NCBI GenBank assembly: GCA_046594225.1
Contig: JBKJPW010000111.1
Location: 1 to 64,000, forward strand
Length of the DNA stretch: 64,000 nt
From: UBA4416 sp046594225
Lineage (GTDB): Bacteria > Bacteroidota > Bacteroidia > B-17B0 > Aurantibacillaceae
Direction of reading: 5' to 3'
Position 1 is the stretch's first letter. Every line of letters begins with the position of its first letter. Made by a program: the position numbers and the translations under genes. Below the pieces are notes generated by a model. It worked only from the letters and a program-made list of their open reading frames with translations, made no database searches and was not told the DNA's origin. Shown piece after piece: positions 37,462 through 46,661 of the stretch.

Positions 37462-38640
37462 ATGAGCAAAGAAGTATATATCGTATCGGCTGTTAGAACT
37501 CCACTAGGTTCTTTTGGTGGAACATTGGCTGGTATCTCAGCAACAAAATTAGGAGCAATAGCTATTAAAGGCGCTTTAGATAAAATTAACTTAGATCCAG
37601 CTTTAGTAAACGAAGTGTTTATGGGTTCTGTATTACAAGCAAATTTAGGTCAAGCTCCAGCACGTCAGGCAGCAAAATTTGCTGGTTTACCTGATAACGT
37701 TAATTGTACTACAGTTAACAAAGTATGTGCTAGTGGTATGAAATCTATTTCATTAGCAGCTCAGGCAATTCTATTAGGCGATGCTGATATTGTAGTAGCT
37801 GGTGGTATGGAAAACATGAGTCAAGTCCCTTTTTATTTAGAGAATAACCGTTGGGGTGCTAAATATGGTAATGGTGTTGTAGTTGATGGTTTAGCAAAAG
37901 ATGGTTTAACAGATGTTTACGGTAACGTACCAATGGGTAACTGTGCTGATTTATGCGCTAAAGAATATAATTTTACTCGTGAAGATCAAGATGCATTTGC
38001 TATTGAATCTTACAAACGTTCGGCAGCAGCTTGGGCAGCTGGTAAATTTAAAGAAGAAATTGTACCAGTTGAAATCGTTACTAAAAAAGGAACGGTTTTA
38101 TTTGCTGAAGATGAAGAATATAAAGCAGTAATGTTCGAAAAAATCCCGGGTTTAAAACCAGTGTTTACTAAAGACGGAACGGTTACTGCTGCTAATGCAT
38201 CCACGATGAATGATGGTGCAGCAGCTTTAGTATTGATGAGCAAAGAAAAAGCAGATGCTTTAGGCTTAAAGCCATTAGCTAAAATTAAAGGTTATGCAGA
38301 TGCTGAACAAGCACCTGAGTGGTTTACAACAACGCCTTCTATTGCATTACCAAAAGCGGTTGAAAAAGCTGGTTTAAAAATGAGTGACCTGAGTTATTTT
38401 GAATTAAACGAAGCATTTGCTGTGGTTGGTTTAGCTAATATGAAATTAATGAACTTAGATGCTAGTAAAGTAAATGTAAACGGTGGAGCGGTTTCTTTAG
38501 GTCATCCATTAGGTTGCTCAGGAGCTCGCGTTATTGTTACCTTAATTAACGTATTAAAACAAAACAATGCTAAGTTTGGTGGAGCAGCTATCTGTAATGG
38601 TGGTGGTGGTGCTAGTGCTTTAGTAATTGAAAATATGTAG
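37462..38640 (+). CDS. Acetyl-CoA C-acyltransferase (thiolase)
   Basis: Cytosolic thiolase of 392 residues, condensing or cleaving acyl-CoA in fatty acid oxidation or acetoacetyl-CoA formation. Acyl-carrying Cys89 lies in NKVCASGMKS, the catalytic His in GGAVSLGHPLGCSGAR (~348) and the second Cys in AAICNGGGGASAL (~378). Codon usage looks optimised and A+T-moderated relative to neighbours, suggesting high expression. No acyl-CoA dehydrogenase or hydratase gene is adjacent, so atoB-like or fadA-like roles cannot be separated. Confidence 0.93.
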   Translation: MSKEVYIVSAVRTPLGSFGGTLAGISATKLGAIAIKGALDKINLDPALVNEVFMGSVLQANLGQAPARQAAKFAGLPDNVNCTTVNKVCASGMKSISLAAQAILLGDADIVVAGGMENMSQVPFYLENNRWGAKYGNGVVVDGLAKDGLTDVYGNVPMGNCADLCAKEYNFTREDQDAFAIESYKRSAAAWAAGKFKEEIVPVEIVTKKGTVLFAEDEEYKAVMFEKIPGLKPVFTKDGTVTAANASTMNDGAAALVLMSKEKADALGLKPLAKIKGYADAEQAPEWFTTTPSIALPKAVEKAGLKMSDLSYFELNEAFAVVGLANMKLMNLDASKVNVNGGAVSLGHPLGCSGARVIVTLINVLKQNNAKFGGAAICNGGGGASALVIENM

Positions 38641-38642
38641 TC

Positions 38643-38671
38643 TTGTTCTCGACTTCGCTCGAACTGACAAA
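38643..38671. repeat. Dispersed intergenic repeat, copy 2
   Basis: TTGTTCTCGACTTCGCTCG, then AACTGACAAA: on the minus strand it shares TTTGTCAGTTCGA, GAGCGAAGTCGA and GAGAACAA with the element at 11289-11337. Located three bases after the thiolase stop. Confidence 0.55.
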
Positions 38672-38673
38672 AT

Positions 38674-38711
38674 AAAAATCCCCATTAGCATTTGCTGATG
38701 GGGATTTTTTT
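38674..38711. terminator. Bidirectional terminator between thiolase and HMA gene
   Basis: A 17-bp stem AAAAATCCCCATTAGCA / TGCTGATGGGGATTTTT (one T-G wobble), with a two-base nominal loop and T tract. It serves the two convergent genes. Confidence 0.9.
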
Positions 38712-38719
38712 GAGTTTAA

Positions 38720-38992
38720 TTACTTTGTCATTCTACCAACCACACAGCTTGCGTAGCTTTTAAGTTGTAGTAATAATCCATTTTCTTCCGTAGCTTCAGG
38801 ATAACCTAAGTTATGCAGCTTATCAGTGAAATCTTTACGACTACTAGTTTCGTTGTGTGTAATTATTACTGAGTCTTCCTCGTGGCTAACAACAACACTT
38901 TCTACACCAGGTAGTTCCATTAATTTGGTTTTGATAGTATGTTCGCAACCCCCACATTTTAAATTGGCGATAATTATTTTTTCAGTTTTCAT
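38720..38992 (-). CDS. Heavy-metal-associated (HMA) domain protein
   Basis: A 90-residue protein consisting of one HMA ferredoxin-like fold. The metal site is MxCxxC-like, here KCGGCEHTI (~residues 13-21), with the typical ELPGVESVVVSHEEDSVIITH strands. A C-terminal ~20-residue extension contains another Cys (YASCVVGRM). It is probably a copper chaperone. No P-type ATPase is adjacent. A palindrome upstream (39012-39042) may be its operator. Confidence 0.85.
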   Translation of the reverse strand: MKTEKIIIANLKCGGCEHTIKTKLMELPGVESVVVSHEEDSVIITHNETSSRKDFTDKLHNLGYPEATEENGLLLQLKSYASCVVGRMTK

Positions 38993-39011
38993 GATTTATT
39001 TTTTTAATAAA

Positions 39012-39042
39012 GTTACTATATAGTATGACTATAGTTTGTAAC
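39012..39042. promoter_or_regulatory. Operator-like inverted repeat upstream of the HMA gene
   Basis: GTTACTATA at the left and TATAGT-TT-GTAAC at the right form an interrupted dyad around TAGTATGAC, 20-50 bases upstream of the HMA gene ATG. Position suits a repressor or metal-sensor site. Identity of the regulator unknown. Confidence 0.35.
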
Positions 39043-39099
39043 ATATATTGTATAAAAACATGATACATGTCATTTTTAATCCAGATTTAAGATAAGTAT

Positions 39100-39969
39100 T
39101 TAGCATACTATCTTTAATGCCAAGGGTAAAATTGTAATGCTTAATTTATTAGATACTCGAATTGGTTCTCCATCAAAATGCACTGGTAACTCGCCTTCAA
39201 ATTCAATGTCAATTTGTTTACCTTTTTCTGAAATCAAATTAATAGAAGTGTGTATTTTTTTAGAAAACAATTTGATGCCAATCATTGGAATTGCAAAATT
39301 GGAGAAAGGTTTTAGAATACTAATATTTAAAATGCCATCGTTTAATTCTGCTTCTGGCGCAATGTAAACATTGTTGCCCCATTGGCCAGCATTTGCAACG
39401 GTAATTAAAAACGCTTTAGTTTCAATGATTTTGCCATCAATAGTTACTTTATAAAGGCTAGGGGAGTAATTAAAAAATTCTTTAACTGTGGTTTTAAAAT
39501 AGGTTACAAAACCACGCTTTGTACTAGTTGCAAATTCGTTAGCAATATGCGCATCAAATCCTACACCAGCTGTACAAAAAAACGGATAACCATTTATTGT
39601 AGCGCCATCAATTTGTTTAATAGTTCCTCGTTCAATAATTTGTAAAGCTTGTTTTAAGTCTAGTGGAATTTGATTACTGCGAGCTAAACCATTGCCTGAA
39701 CCTAAAGGGAAAATACCTAAAGCCATCGTGGTATGAGTTAAAACAGAAGCCACCTGATTAACGGTTCCATCTCCACCACAAGCAACTACAATAGTATAAT
39801 TACCAGAAAGAATTTGTTGTTTTACCGAATCAAAATCGTCTTTGTTTTTCCAAACAATTAAATCGTAAGAAATTGTTTTTGGAAAATGCTCTTTTATAAA
39901 CTCAATGATATTGATTTTCTTTTTAACTCCTGCATTTGGATTTATAACAAAGGCTACTTTTTGAGACAT
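39100..39969 (-). CDS. Diacylglycerol/lipid kinase (DagK/YegS family)
   Basis: Soluble lipid kinase of 289 residues. The N-terminal catalytic domain shows VINPNAGVKKK, the nucleotide-binding VACGGDGTVNQVAS (~62-75) and LGIFPLGSGNGLARSN; the C-terminal beta sandwich includes AGVGFDAHIANEF. It may phosphorylate diacylglycerol or a related lipid. It follows tsaB with a 3-base gap, so the two are probably in one operon with the efflux genes upstream. Confidence 0.9.
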   Translation of the reverse strand: MSQKVAFVINPNAGVKKKINIIEFIKEHFPKTISYDLIVWKNKDDFDSVKQQILSGNYTIVVACGGDGTVNQVASVLTHTTMALGIFPLGSGNGLARSNQIPLDLKQALQIIERGTIKQIDGATINGYPFFCTAGVGFDAHIANEFATSTKRGFVTYFKTTVKEFFNYSPSLYKVTIDGKIIETKAFLITVANAGQWGNNVYIAPEAELNDGILNISILKPFSNFAIPMIGIKLFSKKIHTSINLISEKGKQIDIEFEGELPVHFDGEPIRVSNKLSITILPLALKIVC

Positions 39970-39972
39970 GAT

Positions 39973-40653
39973 TTATTTTTTAGCAGTTGTAAAGAAAAAC
40001 TCTTTTAAATAATTTGGTTCCGAATAAGCAGTATCTGCAAAATCCTTAGCAATATATTTTTGATACGCTAAGCTAATCATAGCCGATGCACTTGCAGTTA
40101 CATCCTCTACAAAATTTGAGTTTGGTATGTTTTGTAATAAGTCTTTTGCTTTTGACATTCCATCTCCAAAAAAGTAAATGGATTTATTTTGATTAAATAC
40201 CTTAACGCTTTCTTCATCTAACACCAAAGCTTGCATTGGTAGGATAGAATTAAAATTTTTGTCGTACACTGCACAATACACTTCCATGCGTCGCGCATCC
40301 ATTAGTGGGCAAAACAAGACATCTGTTTGCACTTTTTGCATAACTCCATTACTTAAGGCTTTTAAGGTGTCAATAGTAATTAAAGGAATATTTAGTACAT
40401 AAGCTAAGCCTTTAGCTGCCGAAAAACCAATACGTAAACCAGTGTAAGAACCAGGACCCGAACTAATAGAAATAGCATTTAAATCTTTTGTAGTTAAAGA
40501 AGTTTCTTTTAATAATTGCTCAATAAACACATGGAGGTTTTCTGCATGCGTATATCCATTATTCAATTCTTTTAAACCTACTAATTCAGTATCTTTTGAA
40601 ATAGCAATCGAACAAACCGTTGAACTACTTTCTATGTGTAATAAGTACGCCAA
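39973..40653 (-). CDS. tsaB: tRNA t6A biosynthesis protein TsaB
   Basis: A 226-residue ASKHA-fold partner of TsaD in the complex that forms N6-threonylcarbamoyladenosine on ANN-decoding tRNAs. Family features: LLHIESSSTVCSIAI at the N terminus, ISSGPGSYTGLRIGFSAAKGLAY (~68-90) and PLMDARRMEVYCAVYD. The start is 2 bases downstream of the preceding efflux gene stop, so they are cotranscribed. Neighbours give no functional clue. Confidence 0.93.
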   Translation of the reverse strand: MAYLLHIESSSTVCSIAISKDTELVGLKELNNGYTHAENLHVFIEQLLKETSLTTKDLNAISISSGPGSYTGLRIGFSAAKGLAYVLNIPLITIDTLKALSNGVMQKVQTDVLFCPLMDARRMEVYCAVYDKNFNSILPMQALVLDEESVKVFNQNKSIYFFGDGMSKAKDLLQNIPNSNFVEDVTASASAMISLAYQKYIAKDFADTAYSEPNYLKEFFFTTAKK

Positions 40654-40655
40654 GG

Positions 40656-42005
40656 TTATTTTTTCTCAGAAAATAATTGATCCTTGTCAACTACTTTAAT
40701 TTTCTTCCCATCTTTTAAAATTTTAGAAACAGCACCATAAGGCCCGGAAATAATTTCATCTCCTACCTTAATACCGCTCTTAATTTCAATGTAATCATTA
40801 TCCTGTATACCAGTGGTAACATAAACCATTTTGGCAACGCCGTTATTATTTATAAAAACACATTCTTTAATTTCTTCTTTCTTGGTGTTTAATTTTTCTT
40901 CTTTCTCATCCTTCACAACAACTTCTTGATCTTCTTCTCCTTCAAAATTTTGTTTTGTTTTAGTTGTGTCAGAGCTACGAGTAGTTACTCCTGGAATTGG
41001 AACAGTTATGATGTTAGCAGCGCGCATGGTTTGTATCTCTACACTTGCACTCATACCTGGGCGGAAAGGAGCAGGGTTTTTTTCATTTACTAAATCAATA
41101 TACGATTCACGAAGTATTCTAATTTTTACTACAAAGTTAGTTACTTGATCAACCGAAATGCCAGTTGTATTAGCAGAATTCGCAACCTCAGTTACAATCC
41201 CTCTAAATTTTTTTCCTATGTAAGCATCGACTTCAATAAAAGCCGTATCGTTTTTATGAATGCGAATAATGTCATTTTCATTTACTTCTACACTAGCTTC
41301 CATTTCATTTAAGTTAGCTAAGCGTAAAATTTCTGTTCCTTGTAACCCTTGCACACCAACTACACGTTCACCTTTTTCTACATTTAATTTTGAAACTGTT
41401 CCATCAACAGGAGCGTAGATAAATGTTTTATCTAAATTAGTATTCGCTTCTTTTAAAGAAGCTTCTACACTTTTCACATTATAATCAGATGCTTTAATGC
41501 TTTCAGATAAACCATCCACATTTGCTTTAGCAGCTTCAAATGTTGCTTTTGAGGCATCCATTTCTTGTTGAGAAATCACATTTTGATCGAATAATTTTTT
41601 GTTACGAGCATAAGACGCTTCAGCATTAGCTAAATTAGCTTGTGCTTGTGCTAACTGTGCAATCGTAGTTTTTACATTTGCTTTTGAACTATTTACAGTA
41701 GCATTTACTCTTTCTAAAGCGCTTTCATAAATATCTGGTTTAATCCGGCATAACAAAGTTCCTTTTTTCACTTGATCGCCTTCTTTTACATACATTTCCA
41801 CAATCTCTCCTGATACATCAGAAGTTATTTTTAATTCAGCCTCTGGTTGTATTTTTCCATTAGCAGATACAGTCTCAATGATATTTCTCATCGAAGCTTT
41901 TTCTGTAGTAACTTCTGTAGGCTCTTCACCTTTAAAAAATTTGAATCCAATCACTACAAATAATAGTGCGATACAAATTCCGATAATCCAATATAGTTTT
42001 TTCAT
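40656..42005 (-). CDS. HlyD/RND-type periplasmic adaptor (membrane fusion) protein
   Basis: Efflux adaptor of 449 residues (start at 42005, giving MKKLYWIIGICIALLFVVIGF as the membrane anchor). Order: lipoyl half (KITSDVSGEIVEMYVKEGDQVKKG), an alpha hairpin coiled coil (~105-205), the second lipoyl half (TFIYAPVDGTVSKLNVEKGERV), and beta-barrel and membrane-proximal domains. A Glu/Lys-rich insertion at ~365-395 is unusual. It lies 84 bases after a TolC-type channel gene, but no pump subunit is in the window, so the inner-membrane partner must be encoded elsewhere. Confidence 0.88.
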   Translation of the reverse strand: MKKLYWIIGICIALLFVVIGFKFFKGEEPTEVTTEKASMRNIIETVSANGKIQPEAELKITSDVSGEIVEMYVKEGDQVKKGTLLCRIKPDIYESALERVNATVNSSKANVKTTIAQLAQAQANLANAEASYARNKKLFDQNVISQQEMDASKATFEAAKANVDGLSESIKASDYNVKSVEASLKEANTNLDKTFIYAPVDGTVSKLNVEKGERVVGVQGLQGTEILRLANLNEMEASVEVNENDIIRIHKNDTAFIEVDAYIGKKFRGIVTEVANSANTTGISVDQVTNFVVKIRILRESYIDLVNEKNPAPFRPGMSASVEIQTMRAANIITVPIPGVTTRSSDTTKTKQNFEGEEDQEVVVKDEKEEKLNTKKEEIKECVFINNNGVAKMVYVTTGIQDNDYIEIKSGIKVGDEIISGPYGAVSKILKDGKKIKVVDKDQLFSEKK

Positions 42006-42089
42006 ATTTATTAATTTTTGTTGTCCCGCTGATTTCGCCAATAATCGCAGATTTAATCAGCGAACATATGTGCTATCTATGGGAGATAT

Positions 42090-43529
42090 TTAAAATTTTA
42101 ATTCTTTTCCTTGATAAAAGTCTAGTACTTTTAATTTAAAAACGTAGTCATATTTAGCTTGCACTAAATTTCCTTGTGCATTTTGCAAGCGTGTTTTTGC
42201 GTTATTGTAATCAAAGGTACTAATAGCACCTACATTGTATTTTTGTTGTGCGTAATAAAATGATTGCTCATTAGCCTCAACTGATGATTTATTGGCATTA
42301 AATTTATTAAGAGCAGCCCTTGCATTAGCATAAGCTTGAGCAATGGTTTTGTACAAGTTTTGTTCGGTAAGTTCTTGAGTATATCTGGCATTTAAGGCAT
42401 TTAACTTAGCATTTTTAACACCAGTTACAGTTTGTAAACCATTAAAGATTGGAACCGATAAAGTAAAACCAACACTTTTATTCACGTTGTCTTTAAACTG
42501 ATCAGCAAATGGTTTTTTAGATGTAACAACATCTACTTTTGGCTGATAAATAGGTATAAGAATAGTTGGGTTATATGGATCGTCTGTTGCATAATATGGT
42601 GTTTGCTCAGGGCCAACATAATTTACAGCATCAATATTTTTATCCAATTCTGATGTACCAGTTCCTAAACTGCCTGTTGCTGATAAAGTCGGGCTTACTC
42701 TTCCTTTTGCAACGTCTAAGCTTTTCTCGGCAGCTAATACATTATAGCTGGCACTTTTAATAGAGTGTTGGTTTTTTAATGCTGTTTCATAAATGTTTTG
42801 TACTGATAAACTTGCTAGTTCGTTATTCAATACTTCAACACTTGGCCTGATGATATTAAAGTTGTTTAAAGTATCTAAGTTCAATAATTGTTTTAAAGTT
42901 AGCATCGCTATTTGATAATTGTTATCAGAACTAGTAACGTTAACCTCTTCATTTGCTAACTGAGCTTTTAAATCATACACGGCACTTTTTGCTAAAGTTC
43001 CCGCATCTGCTAATTTTTGTGTACGATCTAATTGTTCCTGGGTAATTTTAAATTGTGCTTGTGCTATTTGTAAAATCTCATCACTAAAAATAACATTAAT
43101 ATAGGCAGTAGCAACATTTAACGCCAAATCATTTTTTTGTTGTAAATAACTTTCTGCACTCGATAAATATTGATACTCGTTAGCTTTAATGTTATTGTAT
43201 TGTGCCAAACCTGACCAAAGTACAACATTTGAGGAAACGTAAAAATTTTGAGATAATACCTGTGTGTTAGCAAAAGTATTGGTGTATCTATCAATAGTTC
43301 TACCAAAGTTATAGGTGTGTTGTACGCCTGCATTAACTGTTGGTAAAATGGCAGCTTTGCTTTGAAGCGTATTGTTTTTATTAATCTTGGCACTAATCTC
43401 TGATTGCTTTAACGAAATATTGTTTTTTTGAGCATAATCTACACATTGTTGCAAATCCCAAGTACTAGATTGAGAAAAGGATAAGGTAGATAATCCACAA
43501 AATAAGAGGGTATATAAGAATGTCTTCAT
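42090..43529 (-). CDS. TolC-family outer membrane channel protein
   Basis: Outer membrane efflux protein of 479 residues. Start at 43529 is chosen: it begins the signal peptide MKTFLYTLLFCGLSTLSFSQ; 15 upstream codons are not needed. Two internally repeated OEP helical regions are seen (~25-230 and ~265-470; e.g. WDLQQCVDYAQKNNISLKQSE and QQKYNVGAISTFDYNNAKTRLQNAQGN split across the ends). It forms the exit duct for the adaptor encoded next to it. Confidence 0.9.
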   Translation of the reverse strand: MKTFLYTLLFCGLSTLSFSQSSTWDLQQCVDYAQKNNISLKQSEISAKINKNNTLQSKAAILPTVNAGVQHTYNFGRTIDRYTNTFANTQVLSQNFYVSSNVVLWSGLAQYNNIKANEYQYLSSAESYLQQKNDLALNVATAYINVIFSDEILQIAQAQFKITQEQLDRTQKLADAGTLAKSAVYDLKAQLANEEVNVTSSDNNYQIAMLTLKQLLNLDTLNNFNIIRPSVEVLNNELASLSVQNIYETALKNQHSIKSASYNVLAAEKSLDVAKGRVSPTLSATGSLGTGTSELDKNIDAVNYVGPEQTPYYATDDPYNPTILIPIYQPKVDVVTSKKPFADQFKDNVNKSVGFTLSVPIFNGLQTVTGVKNAKLNALNARYTQELTEQNLYKTIAQAYANARAALNKFNANKSSVEANEQSFYYAQQKYNVGAISTFDYNNAKTRLQNAQGNLVQAKYDYVFKLKVLDFYQGKELKF

Positions 43530-43799
43530 AAGTAAGTATTTATTGTTTTTTAATTGTCTTATGGAATACGCCATGTATCTTCATATGCGTCTGTGTGGTT
43601 TGGCACATGGCTATTTCATAGTTGTTTCAAAAATCACGTAAATTTAACTAAAAAAGTCCTTGTTATTACCCAACTACATAAACGGAAAAAAAGTGGTTGT
43701 ATTGGTAAAAAATAACCACAATATTTTATTAACTAATGGCTTTTAAAGCCTCTTTTTTACTACTTTTCTGTTTTTAAATTCAATACAGTTTTAATGTAA

Positions 43800-46655
43800 A
43801 TGACTCCTTTTTTGCAATACATAGCCCAATACGTTCATGAGCATCATGCTAGTGATACGGAACATTTGTGTATTGTGTTACCAAACAAAAGAGGTGCTTT
43901 ATATTTAAAACAACATTTAGCTAAAGCCTTTCAAAAAACGATTTGGTTACCAACGATTATTAGTGCAGAGGAATTAGTAGCGGAGTTATCTGGCTTACAA
44001 CAAGCAGATAGTATTGATTTGATTTGCGATTTATATCAAGTATATGTTGGGATTTTAAAAGAAAAAGCGGAACCCTTTGATGCTTTTGCTAAATGGGGAA
44101 CTTTAATGCTTCAAGATTTTAATGAAGCTGATAGGTATTTGGTGGATACAAATTCTTTATATCAAAATTTAAAAGAGATTAAAGAGATTGAAAATTGGAG
44201 CTTAAGTGCTGATAGTTTAACCCCAACGCAACAAGATTATATAGATTTTATGCATCAAATGGGAGAAATCTACCAAGACTTTTCTAAATTATTGTTGCAA
44301 AAAAAACAAGCCTATCAAGGTTTGATGTATCGTAAATCGGTTGAAGGATATAAAGACAATGCCTATATCAATCAGTTTTCAAAAATTTTAATTTGTGGGT
44401 TTAATGCACTAAATAAAGCAGAAACCATCATTTTTGCAGATTTAGTGAAAGAAAAAAAAGCGACAATACTTTACGATGCAGATAAGTACTATGTTGCAAA
44501 CGAAAGCTACGAAGCGGGATTATTTTTACGTAAAAATTTTAGTAATACTTGGTTAGATAGCAAAAGTCACATTGGAGATTATTTTAATGAAGTCCCAAAG
44601 CATATCGATATAGTTGCCGTTCCCAAACAAATGGGGCAAGCACAAATCGTATCTCATCAATTGCATGAATGGATTAAACAAGGGAAGTCGTTAAATAAAA
44701 CGGCTGTTATTTTGGCGGATGAAAGTTTATTGTTCCCAATTTTAAACCAATTGCCAAAGGAAGTACAACATGTGAATATTACCATGGAATATCCTTTGCG
44801 TTTGTCGCCCATTTATGATTTGATGGATAATTTAATTAGTCTACATCAATCCACACAAAAGGCAGGGGCAAGCGCTAGTTTTTATTTTGCGGATATATTT
44901 AAAATACTTCAAAACGGTTTATTTAAAAAGTATTACAAATCGTTTAATCCTAGTATTCATTTACAAAGTATCATTCAAAAAATTATTGATAAAAACTATG
45001 TATGGATAAATACAAAGGTATTAGCCGAATTATTTGAAGACAATTACAAATACATTGAAGCTTTATTTAATAATTGGAGTAATTCGTCGCAGGGCATTAC
45101 TGCCATGTCACATATTATAGATGTGTTTAACGCTTCCGAAGATGAGGCTTTACAATTATCATCTACGGAGAAAGAATACCTTCATGTGTTTACTAAATAT
45201 TTTAATCGCTTACAATCGCTTATACAAACGCATGCATATTTAGATTCTTTATTGACTTTAAAAAGTTTGTACAAGCAAATCATAGGCGCAGCTTCAGTTC
45301 CTTTTATTGGAGAGCCTTTGCAAGGTTTACAAATTATGGGAGTATTAGAAACTCGTACTTTAGATTTTGAAAATATTATGTTGTTGGGAGTAAACGAAGG
45401 GGTGTTACCATCTGGTAAATCTGCCAATTCATTTATTCCAAATGATTTAAAACGTTATCATGGTATGCCATTATACGGCGATAAAGATGCTGTTTACGCG
45501 TATCACTTTTATCGTATTTTACAGCGCGCTAGTAATGTTCTGATTACTTATAATACTGAACACAGTGTATTAGGTTCTGGAGAAAAAAGCCGTTTTATTA
45601 CACAACTACAATTTGAGTTACAAAAATACAGCCCGCATCACACTATTACAGAGGTGATGTTGAGTGGCGGATACTTACCTGCTAGTTCAAGAAATGTAAT
45701 TTCAATCAATAAAACTGATTTAAATTTAGCGCCCATAATCAAAAAGTTAATTACTAACGATGAGTATAGTGGTTTAAGCCCTTCGGCATTAATTACCTAC
45801 AAAGATTGTGCTTTACGTTTCTTTTTTAGATATGGCGCTGGAATAAAGGAAACCGAAGATGTAGAAGAAAGTGCAGAAGCAAACACGCAAGGTTCTATTT
45901 TACATGAGAGTTTAGAGATGTTGTATAAGCCTTTTATTGGAACGGTATTAACGGAAGACAATCTAAAACATTGCATCGGTAAAACGGAGGAAAGCGTTAA
46001 CCTTATTTTTCAAAATTATTTTAGTCAGCGCGAAAGCCAGTTTGGAAAAAACTTTTTACAACGTAAAGTCTTGTATGAATACGTTAATAAATTATTGCGA
46101 AATGATTTAAAATTGATTCAAGCTTCTAAAAAAACAAATGAATTATTAAGTTTAATTGATTTGGAACGCTCATTAATGGCAACGGTTGAGTTAACTATTA
46201 AAGGACAAAGTACCACTATTTATATTAAAGGTTCGGCAGATAGAATAGATAAATTAGGAAACAAAATACGAATCATAGATTATAAATCGTCTGTGAAAAC
46301 CGATGATAAATTTAAGTTTACCAATTTTGAGGATTTATTTACGGATAGCCAGTACAATAAAATGTTGCAGCTATTTATGTATGCTTGGTTAGTTGTAAAA
46401 AATAATTTGGCTCGTCCCGAAGAATTACAACCTTGTATCATTCCTTTTAAAAAGTTTGAAGAACAACCTAAGTTTATTATGGAAGATGCGAAAGGTGGAG
46501 GCATCTTGAACTTTACAAATGAGTTATTACAAGAATTTGAAGACCATCTCAAACAAAAAATAAGCGATATTATTATCTCTGAACAGCCTTTTACTCAAAC
46601 TGAAGACGAAGATAAATGTGAGTATTGTGCTTATGCAGGCATGTGTAATAGTTGA
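43800..46655 (+). CDS. AddB-like helicase/PD-(D/E)XK nuclease
   Basis: A 951-residue protein of double-strand break processing. The N-terminal half is a degenerate helicase-like region (VLPNKRGALYLKQHL; no intact Walker A), as in AddB. The C-terminal nuclease (~660-945) has SALITYKDCALRFFFRYG with the first Cys, IRIIDYKSS as the catalytic D-x-K motif, and a C-terminal CEYCAYAGMCNS cluster that with the first Cys likely binds a 4Fe-4S cluster. An addA gene is not in the window. It diverges from the TolC gene over 270 bases with nothing recognisable. Confidence 0.85.
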   Translation: MTPFLQYIAQYVHEHHASDTEHLCIVLPNKRGALYLKQHLAKAFQKTIWLPTIISAEELVAELSGLQQADSIDLICDLYQVYVGILKEKAEPFDAFAKWGTLMLQDFNEADRYLVDTNSLYQNLKEIKEIENWSLSADSLTPTQQDYIDFMHQMGEIYQDFSKLLLQKKQAYQGLMYRKSVEGYKDNAYINQFSKILICGFNALNKAETIIFADLVKEKKATILYDADKYYVANESYEAGLFLRKNFSNTWLDSKSHIGDYFNEVPKHIDIVAVPKQMGQAQIVSHQLHEWIKQGKSLNKTAVILADESLLFPILNQLPKEVQHVNITMEYPLRLSPIYDLMDNLISLHQSTQKAGASASFYFADIFKILQNGLFKKYYKSFNPSIHLQSIIQKIIDKNYVWINTKVLAELFEDNYKYIEALFNNWSNSSQGITAMSHIIDVFNASEDEALQLSSTEKEYLHVFTKYFNRLQSLIQTHAYLDSLLTLKSLYKQIIGAASVPFIGEPLQGLQIMGVLETRTLDFENIMLLGVNEGVLPSGKSANSFIPNDLKRYHGMPLYGDKDAVYAYHFYRILQRASNVLITYNTEHSVLGSGEKSRFITQLQFELQKYSPHHTITEVMLSGGYLPASSRNVISINKTDLNLAPIIKKLITNDEYSGLSPSALITYKDCALRFFFRYGAGIKETEDVEESAEANTQGSILHESLEMLYKPFIGTVLTEDNLKHCIGKTEESVNLIFQNYFSQRESQFGKNFLQRKVLYEYVNKLLRNDLKLIQASKKTNELLSLIDLERSLMATVELTIKGQSTTIYIKGSADRIDKLGNKIRIIDYKSSVKTDDKFKFTNFEDLFTDSQYNKMLQLFMYAWLVVKNNLARPEELQPCIIPFKKFEEQPKFIMEDAKGGGILNFTNELLQEFEDHLKQKISDIIISEQPFTQTEDEDKCEYCAYAGMCNS

Positions 46656-46661
46656 TATACG

